Source of the DNA: Ricinus communis
Lineage: Eukaryota > Streptophyta > Magnoliopsida > Malpighiales > Euphorbiaceae
Assembly (NCBI RefSeq): GCF_019578655.1
Contig: NC_063257.1
Location: 32,585,159 to 32,649,158, forward strand
DNA length: 64,000 nt
Direction of reading: 5' to 3'
Every line of letters starts with the position of its first letter. Within the stretch, counting starts at the first letter, position 1. Position numbers and translations under genes: made by a program. Below, one piece after another: positions 43,879-56,800 of the stretch. Under the pieces are notes generated by a model. That model ran no database searches. It saw only the letters and a list, made by a program, of their open reading frames with translations, and was not told the DNA's origin.

Positions 43879-45268
43879 ATTATATGTTTTCAGACAGCTT
43901 ATATTTTTAGTTAATTAAAAAATACACTTGAGATCTTAAAGCTCTAAAATTGCCACGGTGACATGCTTTAACCATTATTTGTCTTGGATGTTTTCTATAT
44001 CTCACTTATTTATTGAATTTAAATTATAAATAAATATCTTTTCAAATTAAAACATCAAAGTATGGAGCAATTGTGACACATATTAAAAAAAGAAAAGAGA
44101 ATGAACGAATGAATCAACAAATATTTGGACTATTATGCTTACTCCTTTTTGTCACTCTCAATATTTATTATTTGTTTTTCCTTTTTAATACAATTATTTT
44201 TTTATTGATTAATGAATTTAGGGAGGATTGGATTGATTAATAAATGATCTTCATCATGTTGATCATCTTTTATATCAGCAATTCTTTTACTTGTTATATA
44301 ACTTTTAAAGAAAAATTTCTAGTTATAGTAGCTTTTAAAAAGCCTATCCCATATAACTAAGGGTGAGCAAGAAAAAAAAAAGAATCAAACAAATTGAAAT
44401 CGAACATTAGTGCTTTGATCAATAAAAAATAAATTATAAAAATATTTAGTAATTAAAATATATAAATTTTAAATTTCAATGTAAAATTTTAAAAAAAAAG
44501 TTAGTTTGGCAACATTTATGTCCCTAAATAAGCCCCTTAAAGGTCACGCACAATAATTAAGAAATATATTGTATCAAATTGTCTCAATTGTAATAAATAA
44601 TTTTTTTTCACTTAAGTGAATTTCTTTTTTTTTTTCTACTCCATTAATACTTTCTCTCACGCTGAGTAAAAATAAAATTAAAAAGAAGTAATTAATATTT
44701 TATTAGTTGCTTAAAGTAACACTTAACTTAAAATAAGAAAAAAAAAATTCTTTCAAAAGACACTTATTTTCATAATTGAGAAAGTAATATATTATAATTT
44801 ATGGAGAAGACGAATAGCTATGTAGTTTAATTAAATTTATTAATATTTAGTTTAATAATAACTAAATAAAAAAATATGAAAATAAAAGAGATTTGTTAAG
44901 CGAACTTTTTTTGAATGGAATTTATCATGTTTGTCATTCATAGAAATAAACGGGTACATATTCACACATAATTATATGACAATAAAAATAATTAAGAAAT
45001 AAAAATAAAAAGATAAAATATTTTCACCAAAAATTTCTTTGGGTCATATATGCTTTTTTCCGATAAATTTAATGCAATAACATAAAAACAAAGCATTAAA
45101 CTGATAATACATCAAAAAGTTACAAAAAAACTTGACGAGAAAAAAGTGATGCGAATAAAATTATAGAGATAAAATTAAAAAGAAAATTGTTAGTTAAATT
45201 TATTTATAATAATAACAATGATAAAATTAAAATAATTCTTGGATACTAATAATAATAATAAAAACTAA

Positions 45269-45299
<31 letters not shown>

Positions 45300-45724
45300 G
45301 ATTTAAAATAATTAATTTAACACTAATTGGAAAAATTGGTGGGTAAAAGTTTATATAGGTAATATAAGTTTAGAAACCATATAAACTTTAAAGGGATCGT
45401 ACATGGATAAATGAATTACTTAAGACTTACCCTCTTCATATTCAATCCACACCCATCCGTCTACCGCTTCTAGTACATTTTACTTTTTGAACAAAGGTTC
45501 ATGACCTCTTCTTATTTTTTTATTATTATTATTATAGAAATCTTTTTCTTACGAGGGTGATAAACTTCTAAGCTTTTAACAACTTTATGTAATGTAAATA
45601 TTTTGAAGTTTGCTTTAATTAAGAAGACAACTTTTCCTCCTTTGATGACTATTTACATATAATTCGAAGAAGGAATAAGACCAGTAATGTAATACTTTAA
45701 AAAAAAAAAAAAAAAAAGGAAGAG
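43879..45724. other. AT-rich intergenic DNA downstream of the P450 gene
   Basis: No gene. It holds a TAA/ATA microsatellite at about 45243-45300 and a poly-A run at about 45695-45718. The P450 polyadenylation site must lie in the right end of this stretch (transcription runs leftward), but I cannot fix it. Confidence 0.6.
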
Positions 45725-48384
45725 TTAAAAACTAGTTTCATTCTGTTGATCATCTCTGGTAATTAAGCGGATCTGAAACCCATTCACTAAACGAGCAGAG
45801 GGGAAGAATGACAGCTGATCAGCCTTAAGTTGAGTCCACCTAAAAGAAGACAGTAACTGTTAGTGGGTCATGAAGTAGCCAGAAAACCAGATTCTGATTC
45901 AGAGAAAGACATGTAGTAACCTGTATTTAGTGACAAAGTAGTGGAGAAAGAGTGCAATTTGCAGGCGAGCTAGCTCTGCTCCTGGACAAAACCTGGCACC
46001 TCCTCCGAATGGAGAATACACAGGACTGCTTCTCCAGTTTCTGTTTTCCTTTTTTTTTTCATATTTGATGCTAAGGATGTGAGTGATTGAATTTGAAACA
46101 TATATCATATGATTGTTAAGCTGATCTATGTATTTGCATGGATTTTATTCATTCATTTTTGTACCTGATATTCTGGGTCCATCCATCTCCATGGGTTGAA
46201 AGTTAGAGCTCCTTTGTATATATTTTCATCCAGATGAACTGCTGAAAGAAATGGGATTACAGGGCTTCCTTTTGGGATTATGTATTCTGCCAACACCAAA
46301 ACACTATTACAAACTTAATAAAAGAATTCACCCTCTAAAAAAGTGTTTGGCTACTCCCAGTATATTATACCCTTTGATTGAATGAATGACAAGAACTTTT
46401 ATTTTACACTAAGTGCTTGTTTGAGATTTTCGTTGAGTGTTAAAAAAAAAATAATTCAAATACTTTTTCATTTAATAGATTAATTCTTTTTTAATTCTTT
46501 TCATAATTGTTTTTAGAAAGTGCTTTTCTCAACCTCAATTCCCAACAGAGATTTAGGCAATTAGAAATTAACATTTTATTTTCAATTCTCACAAGAGATT
46601 TAGGCAATTAGAAATTAACATTTATTTTGAATTTTATAATTACTCTATGTTTATCATTCATCCAACTATATGACGTAATAAATTATAAAATTTTACATCA
46701 TAGACAATTGGTTACTCAACATGAGTTGTAATTAACATTAAAAGTATAATGCTTTTTGTTAATTTTTATTCTTAAATTCTAATAATTATAATCAGTATCA
46801 TAAGTTACATAAAAATTATTTTGTGTTTGTAATTATATATATATATATATAAGAAAAAGAGGTACCTTGGTAGTATACATCTTCTTTTGCCTCCCTCATT
46901 AACCATATTGCAATTCCCCCAATTCGAAGTGTTTCGTCAATGACCTGTATCATAAATCCTTTGTTATATAAAATGTATCAATCATTTTTATTTAAATATT
47001 ATTAATAGCAATTAAGGACTTACACATTGAGTGAAAGGCATTGCTTTATAATGTTGCCAAGTAAGTAATTTATCTCCACGGTTTTTCCTTAGACTATCAT
47101 GTTCATTCTGTTCAAGCCACAAAAATTAAGATTTTAAATTTTAAATAAAATATGGAGAATTCAGATTTAATTTTTTTTGAATTAAGATATGCATTTAATA
47201 AGCTTATGTAAGCATAGGTAAAGAAAGAAATTTTAAGTGGGTACCAACCAGTAGTTGCTGCATTGCTTTTGGACATTGAGTGAGGAAATAAACTGCAAGA
47301 AGCATTGTTTTAGCAGTAGTTTCATTTCCAGCAAATAGAAGATTTATAACAAAATCTGCTATGGCTTCATCATCCAAATTTTCTTCATTTAATAGCCTTC
47401 CTAGCACATCATTGCCTTCATATGCGCTCCCTCTATGATCCTCTATTGTCCTCTTTATCTTACTTATAATTTTTTCCCTTGCCTAATAAAAAATGAACAT
47501 CCAATTACCAAGTGGCATTTTTACCTCACCTATTTGAATTCAGGGAAAGTGGTTAAAATTGGTGAAAATAAAGGAGAAAATTAGACATTATACCTTCATT
47601 GCTGTATAATAAGTGCAACCAGGGAGATTGATCGGAAGAGATAAACAGCCATCAACAAAGTCGGAGAACAATTGAGCCATCTCATTAATTTCTGACTCGC
47701 TTGATACTCCTAACAATTGATTCACCATTAAATTGATCGCCACCTGGTTGATCAAGTTTATAAATACATCAAAAAAAATAATCATGAAATTTTTAAATAG
47801 ATTTAATTTATTATAATAATTGTAGGCAAAATCAATTATATATTAATATTTTTTTATTTATTAGGTGTACCATTTATATTAGTTAATTTTTAACTATGGT
47901 TGCAATATATATATATAGCGTTACATTGATAATGTCTAAAGATACATTAAAATATTCTTATTATGCTAGACAAAATATGAAATATAATGCAAAATCAAAT
48001 AGAAATTTCTCTTAAGGAAAACATGTCATCGAAAAATTAGAACAGCTTTGCCAAATAGAAACTAATAAAAGAAGAAAAAAAAAGAATGCTTGATCCAAGT
48101 TCTAAGTACCATTTGGAAAGTTAAGAATCCACTCAATTATTTTGTAGAGTCCTATTAAAGGTTCCGCGATATATTATGCTTAAATTTTTGGATTGCATGG
48201 TTTTTTCAAATAGAAGAAATTTCATGGGAACTATTTATTTTTATGGTTAAAAAGAAGTTATTTTATGGTTTCTTTTATAATTTTTATTTATATATTTTCT
48301 TTTTAAATATCATCAGAAAAAAATATCAAAAGTATATCCAACAAAATGGTATTATTTTTAATTTTTTATTGTGATTTCAGTTTT

Positions 48385-48435
<51 letters not shown>

Positions 48436-50247
48436 TTTAGTCAGAAAAATACTAAAAATTACATCTAAAAGATATTGAAAGTTTATTTTATTTAATTTGT
48501 ATTATTATGAATGCTTTTTTTAAATTTCGTGCGAAAAAGATACTAATAAAAATTTACTTATAAAATTCCAAAAAGATATTATTTTAACTTGTATTACCGT
48601 GAAATCAATCAAATAAGGTAGATTTATCATTTTTATTTTATATTTTTATGTTGATATTCATGAATTGAATGACATTACATATTTGTTTATAGCAATTAGT
48701 GTATTTTGTTGACATAGAAATCTATATTTTAAAAAACATACTATAATATATTAAAATATACAAAATGCAGTTGAAAATAGATAAAGATATAATTAAAATA
48801 AAATTAAAAAAAGTCATTTAACTATAATAAAATATTCTAAAAGAATACCAATAAAATATCAAAAGGATAATATTATAGTACAAATTTAAAAAAATAGTGA
48901 AAATAAAATTTAAAAAAGTCATAAAAGAATATTTTGAAACAAAATCGTAAAAAAAATTGACCGTAATTTTAAAACTTTTAACCCACTTTCCCGTACTTTT
49001 ATAAAAATCCCCTTTAACATAAAATGAGAATCTCAATGGCTTTAATAGTAATTTTAAGGATGCTTTTTATTTTAAAAATTATAATTTCTATAATGAAAAA
49101 TATCTTAAAAATATTCAAATATAAAGAATAAAATATTTTATTTAAGTTCAATAGACAATTTATATATTATTCTTTATCTTGCTTTTATTTGTATAAGCAT
49201 TAATTATTTTAATTTTTTCCTTTTCTTTTTAATTTTTATTAATAGAAAAATAAAATTACAAATATCAATTAAATCAAATATATAGAAACTTGTAGTATAT
49301 TTATTAAATATAAAATAAAGATTAAAGTTTGGCTTTCTATATGTAGAGAGTCAAATTAACTCTCTACTTTATATTTAGAAAATAAAGAGTACAATGAAAT
49401 GTCATTTTATGATATAACTCTTTAAAATAAAAAGTTTAATGTATATAAAGAGTACACGTGTAAAATATTTTAATTTTATAGACATTTAGGTGTTTCACCT
49501 AATAACTTACAATGACACATAAAAGGGTATGAAAGCATTTTTTTTCCTGAAATTACGTACTTAATTTTTATTTTTTTTAAAAGAAAGAAAGTAGAAAAGA
49601 ATAACAAAGGAATAAAAAGATAAACTTGCCTTTCTGCAAACATCTTGGAGGAGAATGACTTGATTGTTGCGGAAGTTATTAAAAGTTTGAAGCATAACCA
49701 ATTGAATATCATTCAAGAAATGAAATTTGAGCTTATCAATACGCATCAGATTAGAAGCAATTCCATGAAACTTCCTTTGTTTCTCTCCTTGCACTGTAAT
49801 CACACCATTTTTTCCTACCAAATCTCTGAATGACTTTGGATAATTAGATTTGAACAATTTCCCCTCATTTTGCATCACAAATCTGTTGAATGTTGGGTCT
49901 GTTGATACCACTACCCATTTTCCAAATAAACTGCATGAAAATATTTTCCCATACCTGCTCAAAAATTGTCAACTGCATACTGTTAACTCAACCAAAAGAA
50001 AAAAAAAAAAACTGCAATATTTGTGCAGTTACCTGTTGGCCTGTTGATGAACAAATTGAGGAGGATAAGAACCTGCAACAGCTTTATACCAGTTGAAGCT
50101 GTCACCAACAAATGGCCATCCTCTTCTGCCAGGAGGTAACTGGAAATGCCTTCTTTTTAACTTGAACTTCTTATTTAAAACAAATATAATGCATAATAAT
50201 AATAGTAGTGTTGGGATGACAAATGCCCATAATGTTACTTCCCTCAT
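45725..50247 (-). CDS. Cytochrome P450, CYP85 clan (brassinosteroid/terpenoid-type), nine exons, apparently intact
   Basis: A heme-thiolate mono-oxygenase anchored in the ER; it would use NADPH-P450 reductase to hydroxylate a small lipophilic substrate. Exons on the minus strand: 50247-50033, 49954-49630, 47743-47594, 47482-47249, 47107-47024, 46944-46866, 46286-46165, 46048-45921, 45839-45725; total 1452 bp, 483 residues, phases consistent. Membrane anchor at residues 5-24; proline hinge 'LPPGRRGWPFVGD' (37-49); I-helix 'AGNETT' (281-286); K-helix 'ETLR' (340-343); 'FNPWRW' (392-397); heme loop 'FGGGARFCPG' with Cys 424. 'YGKIF', 'QNEGKLF' and 'MPFTQCVI' point to the CYP85 clan (CYP90/CYP724/CYP733-like). 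I cannot settle the subfamily or substrate. Oddities: intron 2 has a GC donor, and intron 7 ends in an A-rich acceptor. No frame break was found. Confidence 0.9.
48390..48430. repeat. (AT)n microsatellite in P450 intron 2
   Basis: About 20 uninterrupted AT units. It lies inside the 1886-bp second intron and is likely to vary in length between individuals. Confidence 0.95.
49055..49460 (+). repeat. AT-rich MITE, family member 3, inside P450 intron 2
   Basis: It shares ordered landmarks with 27838-28287: AATATAAAGAATAAAATATT, ATTATTCTTTATCTTGC, TAGTATATTTATTAAATATA, AACTCTCTACTTTATATTTA and AACTCTTTAAAATAAAAAGT. It largely accounts for the right part of the unusually long intron 2. Confidence 0.6.
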
Positions 50248-50320
50248 CTTCTAAATATGGAAGCGAAAATATATTATTACCCACTCAGGGGAAGGGATAA
50301 AAGTCCTGAAATATTAGTGC

Positions 50321-50334
50321 ATATATATATATAA
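50321..50334 (-). promoter_or_regulatory. Possible TATA element of the P450 gene
   Basis: An alternating AT run reads TTATATATATATAT on the minus strand about 75 bp upstream of the start codon, a plausible core-promoter position. The region is so AT-rich that chance is a real alternative. Confidence 0.35.
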
Positions 50335-50339
50335 GCTCG

Positions 50340-53300
50340 AGTTTTAATAGTGTTGAGTTTAAATTGACCAATTTAATATATTTATTAATATTTAAAAAAT
50401 ATATATTTTATTTTTAAAACTAATCATAATATCTTAAAACATTAGAAATTTTATTAAATTATATCTTTTTATTTTTATTTAAAATAAAATAAACGTATTT
50501 AAGATTTTATTGGGTAACTATTTATTAAATTATTACTATATATTCAATCTAAATATTCAAATTAAAAAATTAATTTTAAATAAAAAATTTACTTGTAAAT
50601 AAAATAATATTAACAGCCCTATAACGTGATAGACGACTGGTTGTTTAGACTAGAAATAATCTAGCTTCTTCAGCACTACCATGTGTGATCCAGAAACGTG
50701 ATAATTAATAATATAATAATAACAAAAGTATACTATGCTTAGCAAACAAGAAATATTGACCTAAGTTTTGAACATTTATTAGACCCACGTCTAATAATAG
50801 ATGCATAAAAAATCAATATATAATAATATTTGATTTCACAATAATCTAACAATATTACTCCAATTTGTAAGGAAGGTATTTTTTCTTACAAATAAAATTT
50901 TATTTTTTTAGAGAACACTTTCATAATATATTTTTGAATGCACCATGTTAAAATTACAGAAATATATATATAAATATCTGAGAAATAATTCATTCTTAAA
51001 TATTATAAAGGAAAATCTTATTTGGACATCATAATTAATAAAAAATGAATATATATGAATATTTTATATTTCAAAATTAATGTTTGATATATATTCTATT
51101 ATTTAAAATTAATAAATACGTTTCAATTATCTATCGTTTGGTATATAAGTAGGGATATGGTAAATTATAACATACTATGTAACTATATGGTCCTATTTGG
51201 GTATAAACGTACATCAAACGTTGTCTGGCATGTATTTTTTTAAAATAATTTATGTTTATTAAATTTGTAATAAATTTTTATTAACTTATATTCATTAAAT
51301 AAGTATTAAATTTTTATTATTTAAATGTTAATTGTTCATTTTTGTTAACTTAATTTTGTTGAAAAAATATCATATCAAAATATAAATATTTGTAGTTCAA
51401 CTTTAATTTTATATTTTCTTTCTGTTTACTAAGTATGAGAACGATTTACATTATGCCTATGTTTATATGTATTCATTTGAATAAATTAATGAATATGGTT
51501 TTTATTAATGACGAATATTTATGTCTATGAATGAATATGATTTTCATTAATAAATTAATGACCATTTTGGATATCAATCATAAAAATGTTTCAATAAGCC
51601 ACAAAAACAATGAAAACTTTCTTAAAGAATGAATATTTCATTTGAAAATTTAATGAACATTATATATACAGACAATAAACATTGTAGGATCAAATAATGA
51701 ACATCAATATTAACACCAATGAATAATATATGAAATAGAATAAACGTGAACATTAATCGTAATGAATATTAAATTCACAAATAATGAGTGTTTAAATATA
51801 AAGAAAATTAATTAGTATAGGATATTAAATCTAATGAACATTATACATACACAAAATGAACATTTTAATTCATATAAATTAAATTCAATATTAGTACATA
51901 CCTAGTCCAACAAAAAATTGACATGCATTATTATATTTTGACGTATACATTTTTATTAATTTATTATAAATTTTACTTTATTATCTTTATTAATTTATTA
52001 AAATTGACAAGCATTACTATAACTTATTATTGATACATAGAATTCATGTTTTTGTATAATTTTTTATTAATTTATTATAATTTTTATATTATTCTATTAA
52101 TAAAATTTTAAAATATAAAAAAATAAGAAAGATATTAAAAGTATTTACTTTTTTATTATTATCTAAAAATATTAAAAATAATTATAAAATATTAAAAATT
52201 ATATTTAATTTTATATATAAATTCAATTTATATTAGTATTTTATAACAGACGAGTAAACAATTAGTTTTTTTAAATATATAAAACAATTTATTCAATATA
52301 TTATTTTAAATAAATTTAAACTCTTAAATTTATTTTATTATAATTTAAAAAATATAAATTTCATATATCAAAAATAAGTATACATATCAAAATAAAAATC
52401 TTTAAAATAGTGACACATGTCAAAAGGTATATTTCAAAAATATATATTCTAAAAATAACTATAGAACTAGAATAAATCACATTGAATTGAATTAAAATAA
52501 AAAATAAAAAATAATTATCTTGATTATTTTTTATAATAAAAATAATTATTACGATGGATAAATGATTTTATAAATATATAAATATATAATTTTTTAATAT
52601 AATATATAATTTTATAAATTTAATTTATTATATTTAAAAAATTAATGAAGTGGGAACAAAAAAATTCCCACCTATATGATTTGAAAAGAAGAAATGAGTA
52701 CAAAAACTAGGATAAAAATCCCTGCATGTATCATAGTTCCCTGGTCCAAATGATACATTGTGGATCGGGACTTATAACATAAAAATTGTAGGAATATTTA
52801 TCAAATCTACACAAAAATTTCCGTTAAAACTATAATGAAGCATTAAACCCTTATTTAAAAAAGAAATATATTTCAGCCGATCATCACGTACAAATTTATA
52901 ATTTTTTCTTTTTTTTTTTTTTTTTTGAAAAGCTTATAAATTCATTAAACAGAAACTGAGATACCAACTGAAAGCATAAAGTATTTTGTTGATTCGGTCG
53001 CATAAAGTATTTCAATATGTATTTCTATAATAGTTCCCAATACTATAAAGTTATAAATTCATACTATAATTAGTCCTCAATTAATTATAAAACAAACAAT
53101 TTCATTAAACTCTGGTTTGGCATAGAATCTTCAACATGCTTTTCTTAGAGGGGAAAGAAAGATCTAAAATTCATGACTTGAGGTTAGCAGGAAAATTTAG
53201 TTTTCCTGATCTTAATATTGAATGTTTAGAAAGTTAAAAATAAAATAAAGAACAAATTTAAATAGAGAAATTCTGTGCTAAACTGAATTTAAGTAATCTC

Positions 53301-53723
53301 CTTAAGAAAAACTTATGTCATAGTAGGTGGTTCGGGACTTTTCCATTTAGAGGGTTTTAATTTTTTTTTTTTTAAATATCAAATAAGTATCTTAAATTTC
53401 CATCTTAATATTATTATTTTATTTATAAAATATTTATTTTTAATAATAAAATTATTTTATAAGTGGTTTACTTCAAATCAATTATCAAAATACTCCTAGA
53501 TATATTATAATTTTATTTTAAAAATTATTTCATTTTACTCTTTATAAAATAAGATATCGATATTTATTTTATTTAACATGAGTTCAAGGTAGTTAGTTGT
53601 ATGCTAAATCATTTAGTAAGAAATTTTGTTATTGAAAATTAATATTTTATTAATATTAAATTATTTGTATGATAGTAAAAATGTATAAAAAAAATTAAAT
53701 CACATGATATTTTTGTATGGACA
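50340..53723. other. Very AT-rich non-coding DNA
   Basis: No open frame above background. The segment 51450-51880 repeats the phrase 'AATGAACATTA' and relatives many times. At about 52900-52930 there is a long T run followed by 'GAAAAGCTTATAAATTC'. Nothing else could be identified. Confidence 0.6.
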
Positions 53724-54405
53724 AAGGGTCTTTAAACTTATGTGTAAGAGTCAATACGTCGAATTTTAACTTTTTCAGCAAAATAGCTCCCTTAAATTAT
53801 ATTCAAGGATCAAATATGCCCAATTTAAATTTATTCAGCAAATAACTCCTTGAACTAGTGTTCAAGGGTCAAATACACTCAATTTAAACATAATATTTAT
53901 TTCATTAATTTACTAATATAATATCTAGTGACGCACTATACAAAAGTGTGTTTGACAAAATTTAAAATTTGGATTGAATCGATCAAAAATAATAAGTTAT
54001 GGGCCTATTTTTTTAAAAATTAAAATTTGACATATTTACTTCTTAAAATTTGAAATTTGATTTATTTAATACTTGTCTTTTTTGAGTCAATTAAATCCAA
54101 ATTTTAAATTTTGTCAAAAAACGCTATATAGTATAACGCGTCAATAGATATTATATCAGTAAATTAGTGAAATAATTTTTTTTTAATTTTTATAATTCAA
54201 TTAAAACCTAAAAATTTAATATTATTTTATTTTTTAGAAATTTTAAATTGAATATATTTGACTTTTGAATATAAAATCAGAAGGCTATTTGCTGAAAAAT
54301 TTTAAATTTGATGTATTTGACTCTTAGACATAAATTGAAAGAGTTATTCACTGAAAATATTTAAACTGAATGTATTTAACTCTTAAATATAAATTTAAAG
54401 GACTA
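53724..54405. mobile_element. Foldback (long inverted-repeat) MITE, ~680 bp
   Basis: The left arm (about 53724-53990) and right arm (about 54060-54405) are imperfect reverse complements. AAAGGGTCTTTAAA at the left faces TTTAAAGGACT at the right. Each arm contains two or three ~60-bp subrepeats built on 'AAGGGTCAAATACACTCAAT' plus 'TTCAGCAAATA'. The inner arms also pair (CCAAATTTTAAATTTTGTC with GACAAAATTTAAAATTTGG). It has no coding capacity and would form one long hairpin. Confidence 0.75.
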
Positions 54406-55454
54406 ATTGAAAATTTATTCATTTATTTATCACAAAGAAAACACACTCCTATAAATATAAGAGTGCTAAATCACATCTTTTCCTACAAGATAACAAAAGA
54501 CATCAATTGACTTTTCAAATTAAAGTGATTACGTATTCATCAATAAAATGAGATTAAAAGTTAAATTTAAATTTCTATTTTGAATAATTTAGTAATTTAT
54601 AACTTAGAATAGAAAACCTGAAATTTGACTACCCGTATTGTTTAATTATGAATAATAATAGGTAATTTAAACAACATTGCTAAATTCAAGTTGCCAAGTT
54701 GAGAGCTCGAGATCACACGCGATTTTCGGTTTTTGGTTGAAATATGGACTCTGCCTTGCCCTTTCAGCAAAGTGTTCTACAAATCATGAGTTTCTTTTTA
54801 ATTATTTTAAATCTTTTTTTTTACCTTTGCATGCTATGTTTAAGAAACTTGTTTTAAATTAGGAAAATCAAGTTTTGACATCTTGCTTTGGAAACTTTGA
54901 AAATCTCACCCAGTAATATTAAATTATTTTGATCAATAAATCCAAATTTTCAATCCGTTGAGTATTCTGGTAGTTTTTTAATGAAACTTGATTTTTTTTT
55001 TTTTTTTATATAGAGGTTCTTTTGGAGAATTTGGTGAAATTGAAATGCTAATAATCAGAATCTTTTTGTTGATGTTTTTTCTACATGACTCATTTAAAGA
55101 TTAAAAAATCGATCTGTAACTGAAACAGTAACTACTAAATAAAATATTTTTATTATTGAGTTATAATTTTTTTTATTAAAGTAAAATTTGGTTTTTATAA
55201 TTTGTATTGTAATTAGTTTTATTTCAGTTATTCATAAAAATGTCCTCTTATTAGTTGATAGAAAAATATTTATAATTTTAGCGGTGGAGGCCGTATGACT
55301 ATTTGTAAAATTAGGGAAAGAACTCCATACTAATCCAAATCCTGAGCAGTGATTTCGTGTCAGTTTAATAATAAATTTGTACCATAAACGTTAATTTAAG
55401 ACTGTTTTTAGTAAAAGTTTTACATTAAATTTAAATAAATTAGTTATTTATTCA
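54406..55454. other. AT-rich intergenic DNA, nothing recognised
   Basis: No supported gene. The frame 54677-54862 encodes nothing familiar. Confidence 0.55.
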
Positions 55455-56800
55455 TGAGTTGCATTGCTATTATTATTATTTTAGTTATAAAATTAAATTG
55501 ATAAAAATAATTTAATAAAATCTTCAATATTCAAATACTAATATATAAAATTTTAAAGATAATAGTAAAGTAACTATATTTAAATATTTTTAATTTTTTA
55601 AAATATAGATTTTTATTAATACAATAATATAAAAATTATTTTAATAATTATTTAATTAATTTTAATAATATATAAATTAATATATCAATATAATTGATAT
55701 TACTATTTTTAAGATTAAAAATTATATAATTAAAATATATTTATTAAATATAATATTAAAAATATAATTTAAGATGCTATTTTCTAGAATTAGAATTATT
55801 ATTTAATTATAAAATTAATATATTAACTAATATAATATTAAAATATAATTAATATGCTATTTTTTAGGGTATAATTAGTAGCATTATCTGATAAGGAAAC
55901 TATGTATTAGTTAATATAGTATTAAAATATAATTAATATACTATTTTTAGAATTAGAATTAGTGTTTAATTAGGAATATAACTTATAAATCAATAAATCA
56001 ATAGAAAAATTATAAAATTACACATAAACTTGAATTTTAAGTGTCAAAAGTAATTATACATGTCAAAATAAAAATCTTATGTGTAAGAAATTAAACACAT
56101 ATTAGTCATGTACCGGTGAATTGCAAGACCGTTATTATTATTTTAATAATAAATTTAAGTTGATAAATATAATTTAATAGTTTTTTTTAATATTAGACAT
56201 TAATCTATAATATTTTAAAAAAATTAGCAAACTGACTATATTTAAATATCATTCTTAAATTTTTATAAATTTAAAATTTTTATTATTATAATAATATAAA
56301 ATTATTTAAAAATATTTATTCATTAATTTTAGTATTATATAAATTAATACTATCAATATAATTGATATTACTATTTTCTAAAATTAAGAATTTATTATAT
56401 AATTAAAAATTAATTTATTATTGAATATATTACTAAAAATATAATTTAAATTGTTATTTTTAGATTTAGAATTATTATCTAATTAGAAAATTAATGTATT
56501 AATTAATATAATATTAAAATATAATTAATATGCTATTTCTTAGGATATAATTAGTATAATTATCTGATTAGAAAATTATTTATTAGTTAACATAATATTG
56601 AAATATAATTTATATCTTGTCTCTTAGGATTAGAGTCAATGTTTAATTAGGAATGTAATTTATTAATCAATAAATTAATAGAAAAATTATCAAATTACAC
56701 ATAAGCTTGAATCTCATGTGTCAAAAGTAGTACATATGTCAAAACAAAAAATTTATGTGTAAAAAATTAAGCACACATATCAAGAAAATTTTAAATCTCA
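55455..56800 (+). repeat. Tandem duplication, two units of ~665 bp
   Basis: Unit 1 starts near TTGCATTGCTATTATTATT (55459) and unit 2 near TTGCAAGACCGTTATTATT (56121). Both run through 'ACTATATTTAAATAT', 'CAATATAATTGATATTACTA', 'AATATAATTAATATGCTATT', 'GTTTAATTAGGAAT' and end near 'CATGTGTCAAAAGTA'. AT-rich and non-coding; divergence is substantial. Confidence 0.75.

Noticed and set aside
45725..50247. P450 as a pseudogene
   Set aside because: All nine exons join in frame with complete motifs; the odd splice sites are known rare types and do not by themselves show inactivity.
51100..51240. Possible MITE with CGTTTGGTATAT / ATCAAACG ends
   Set aside because: The match is only about eight bases and no target duplication is visible.
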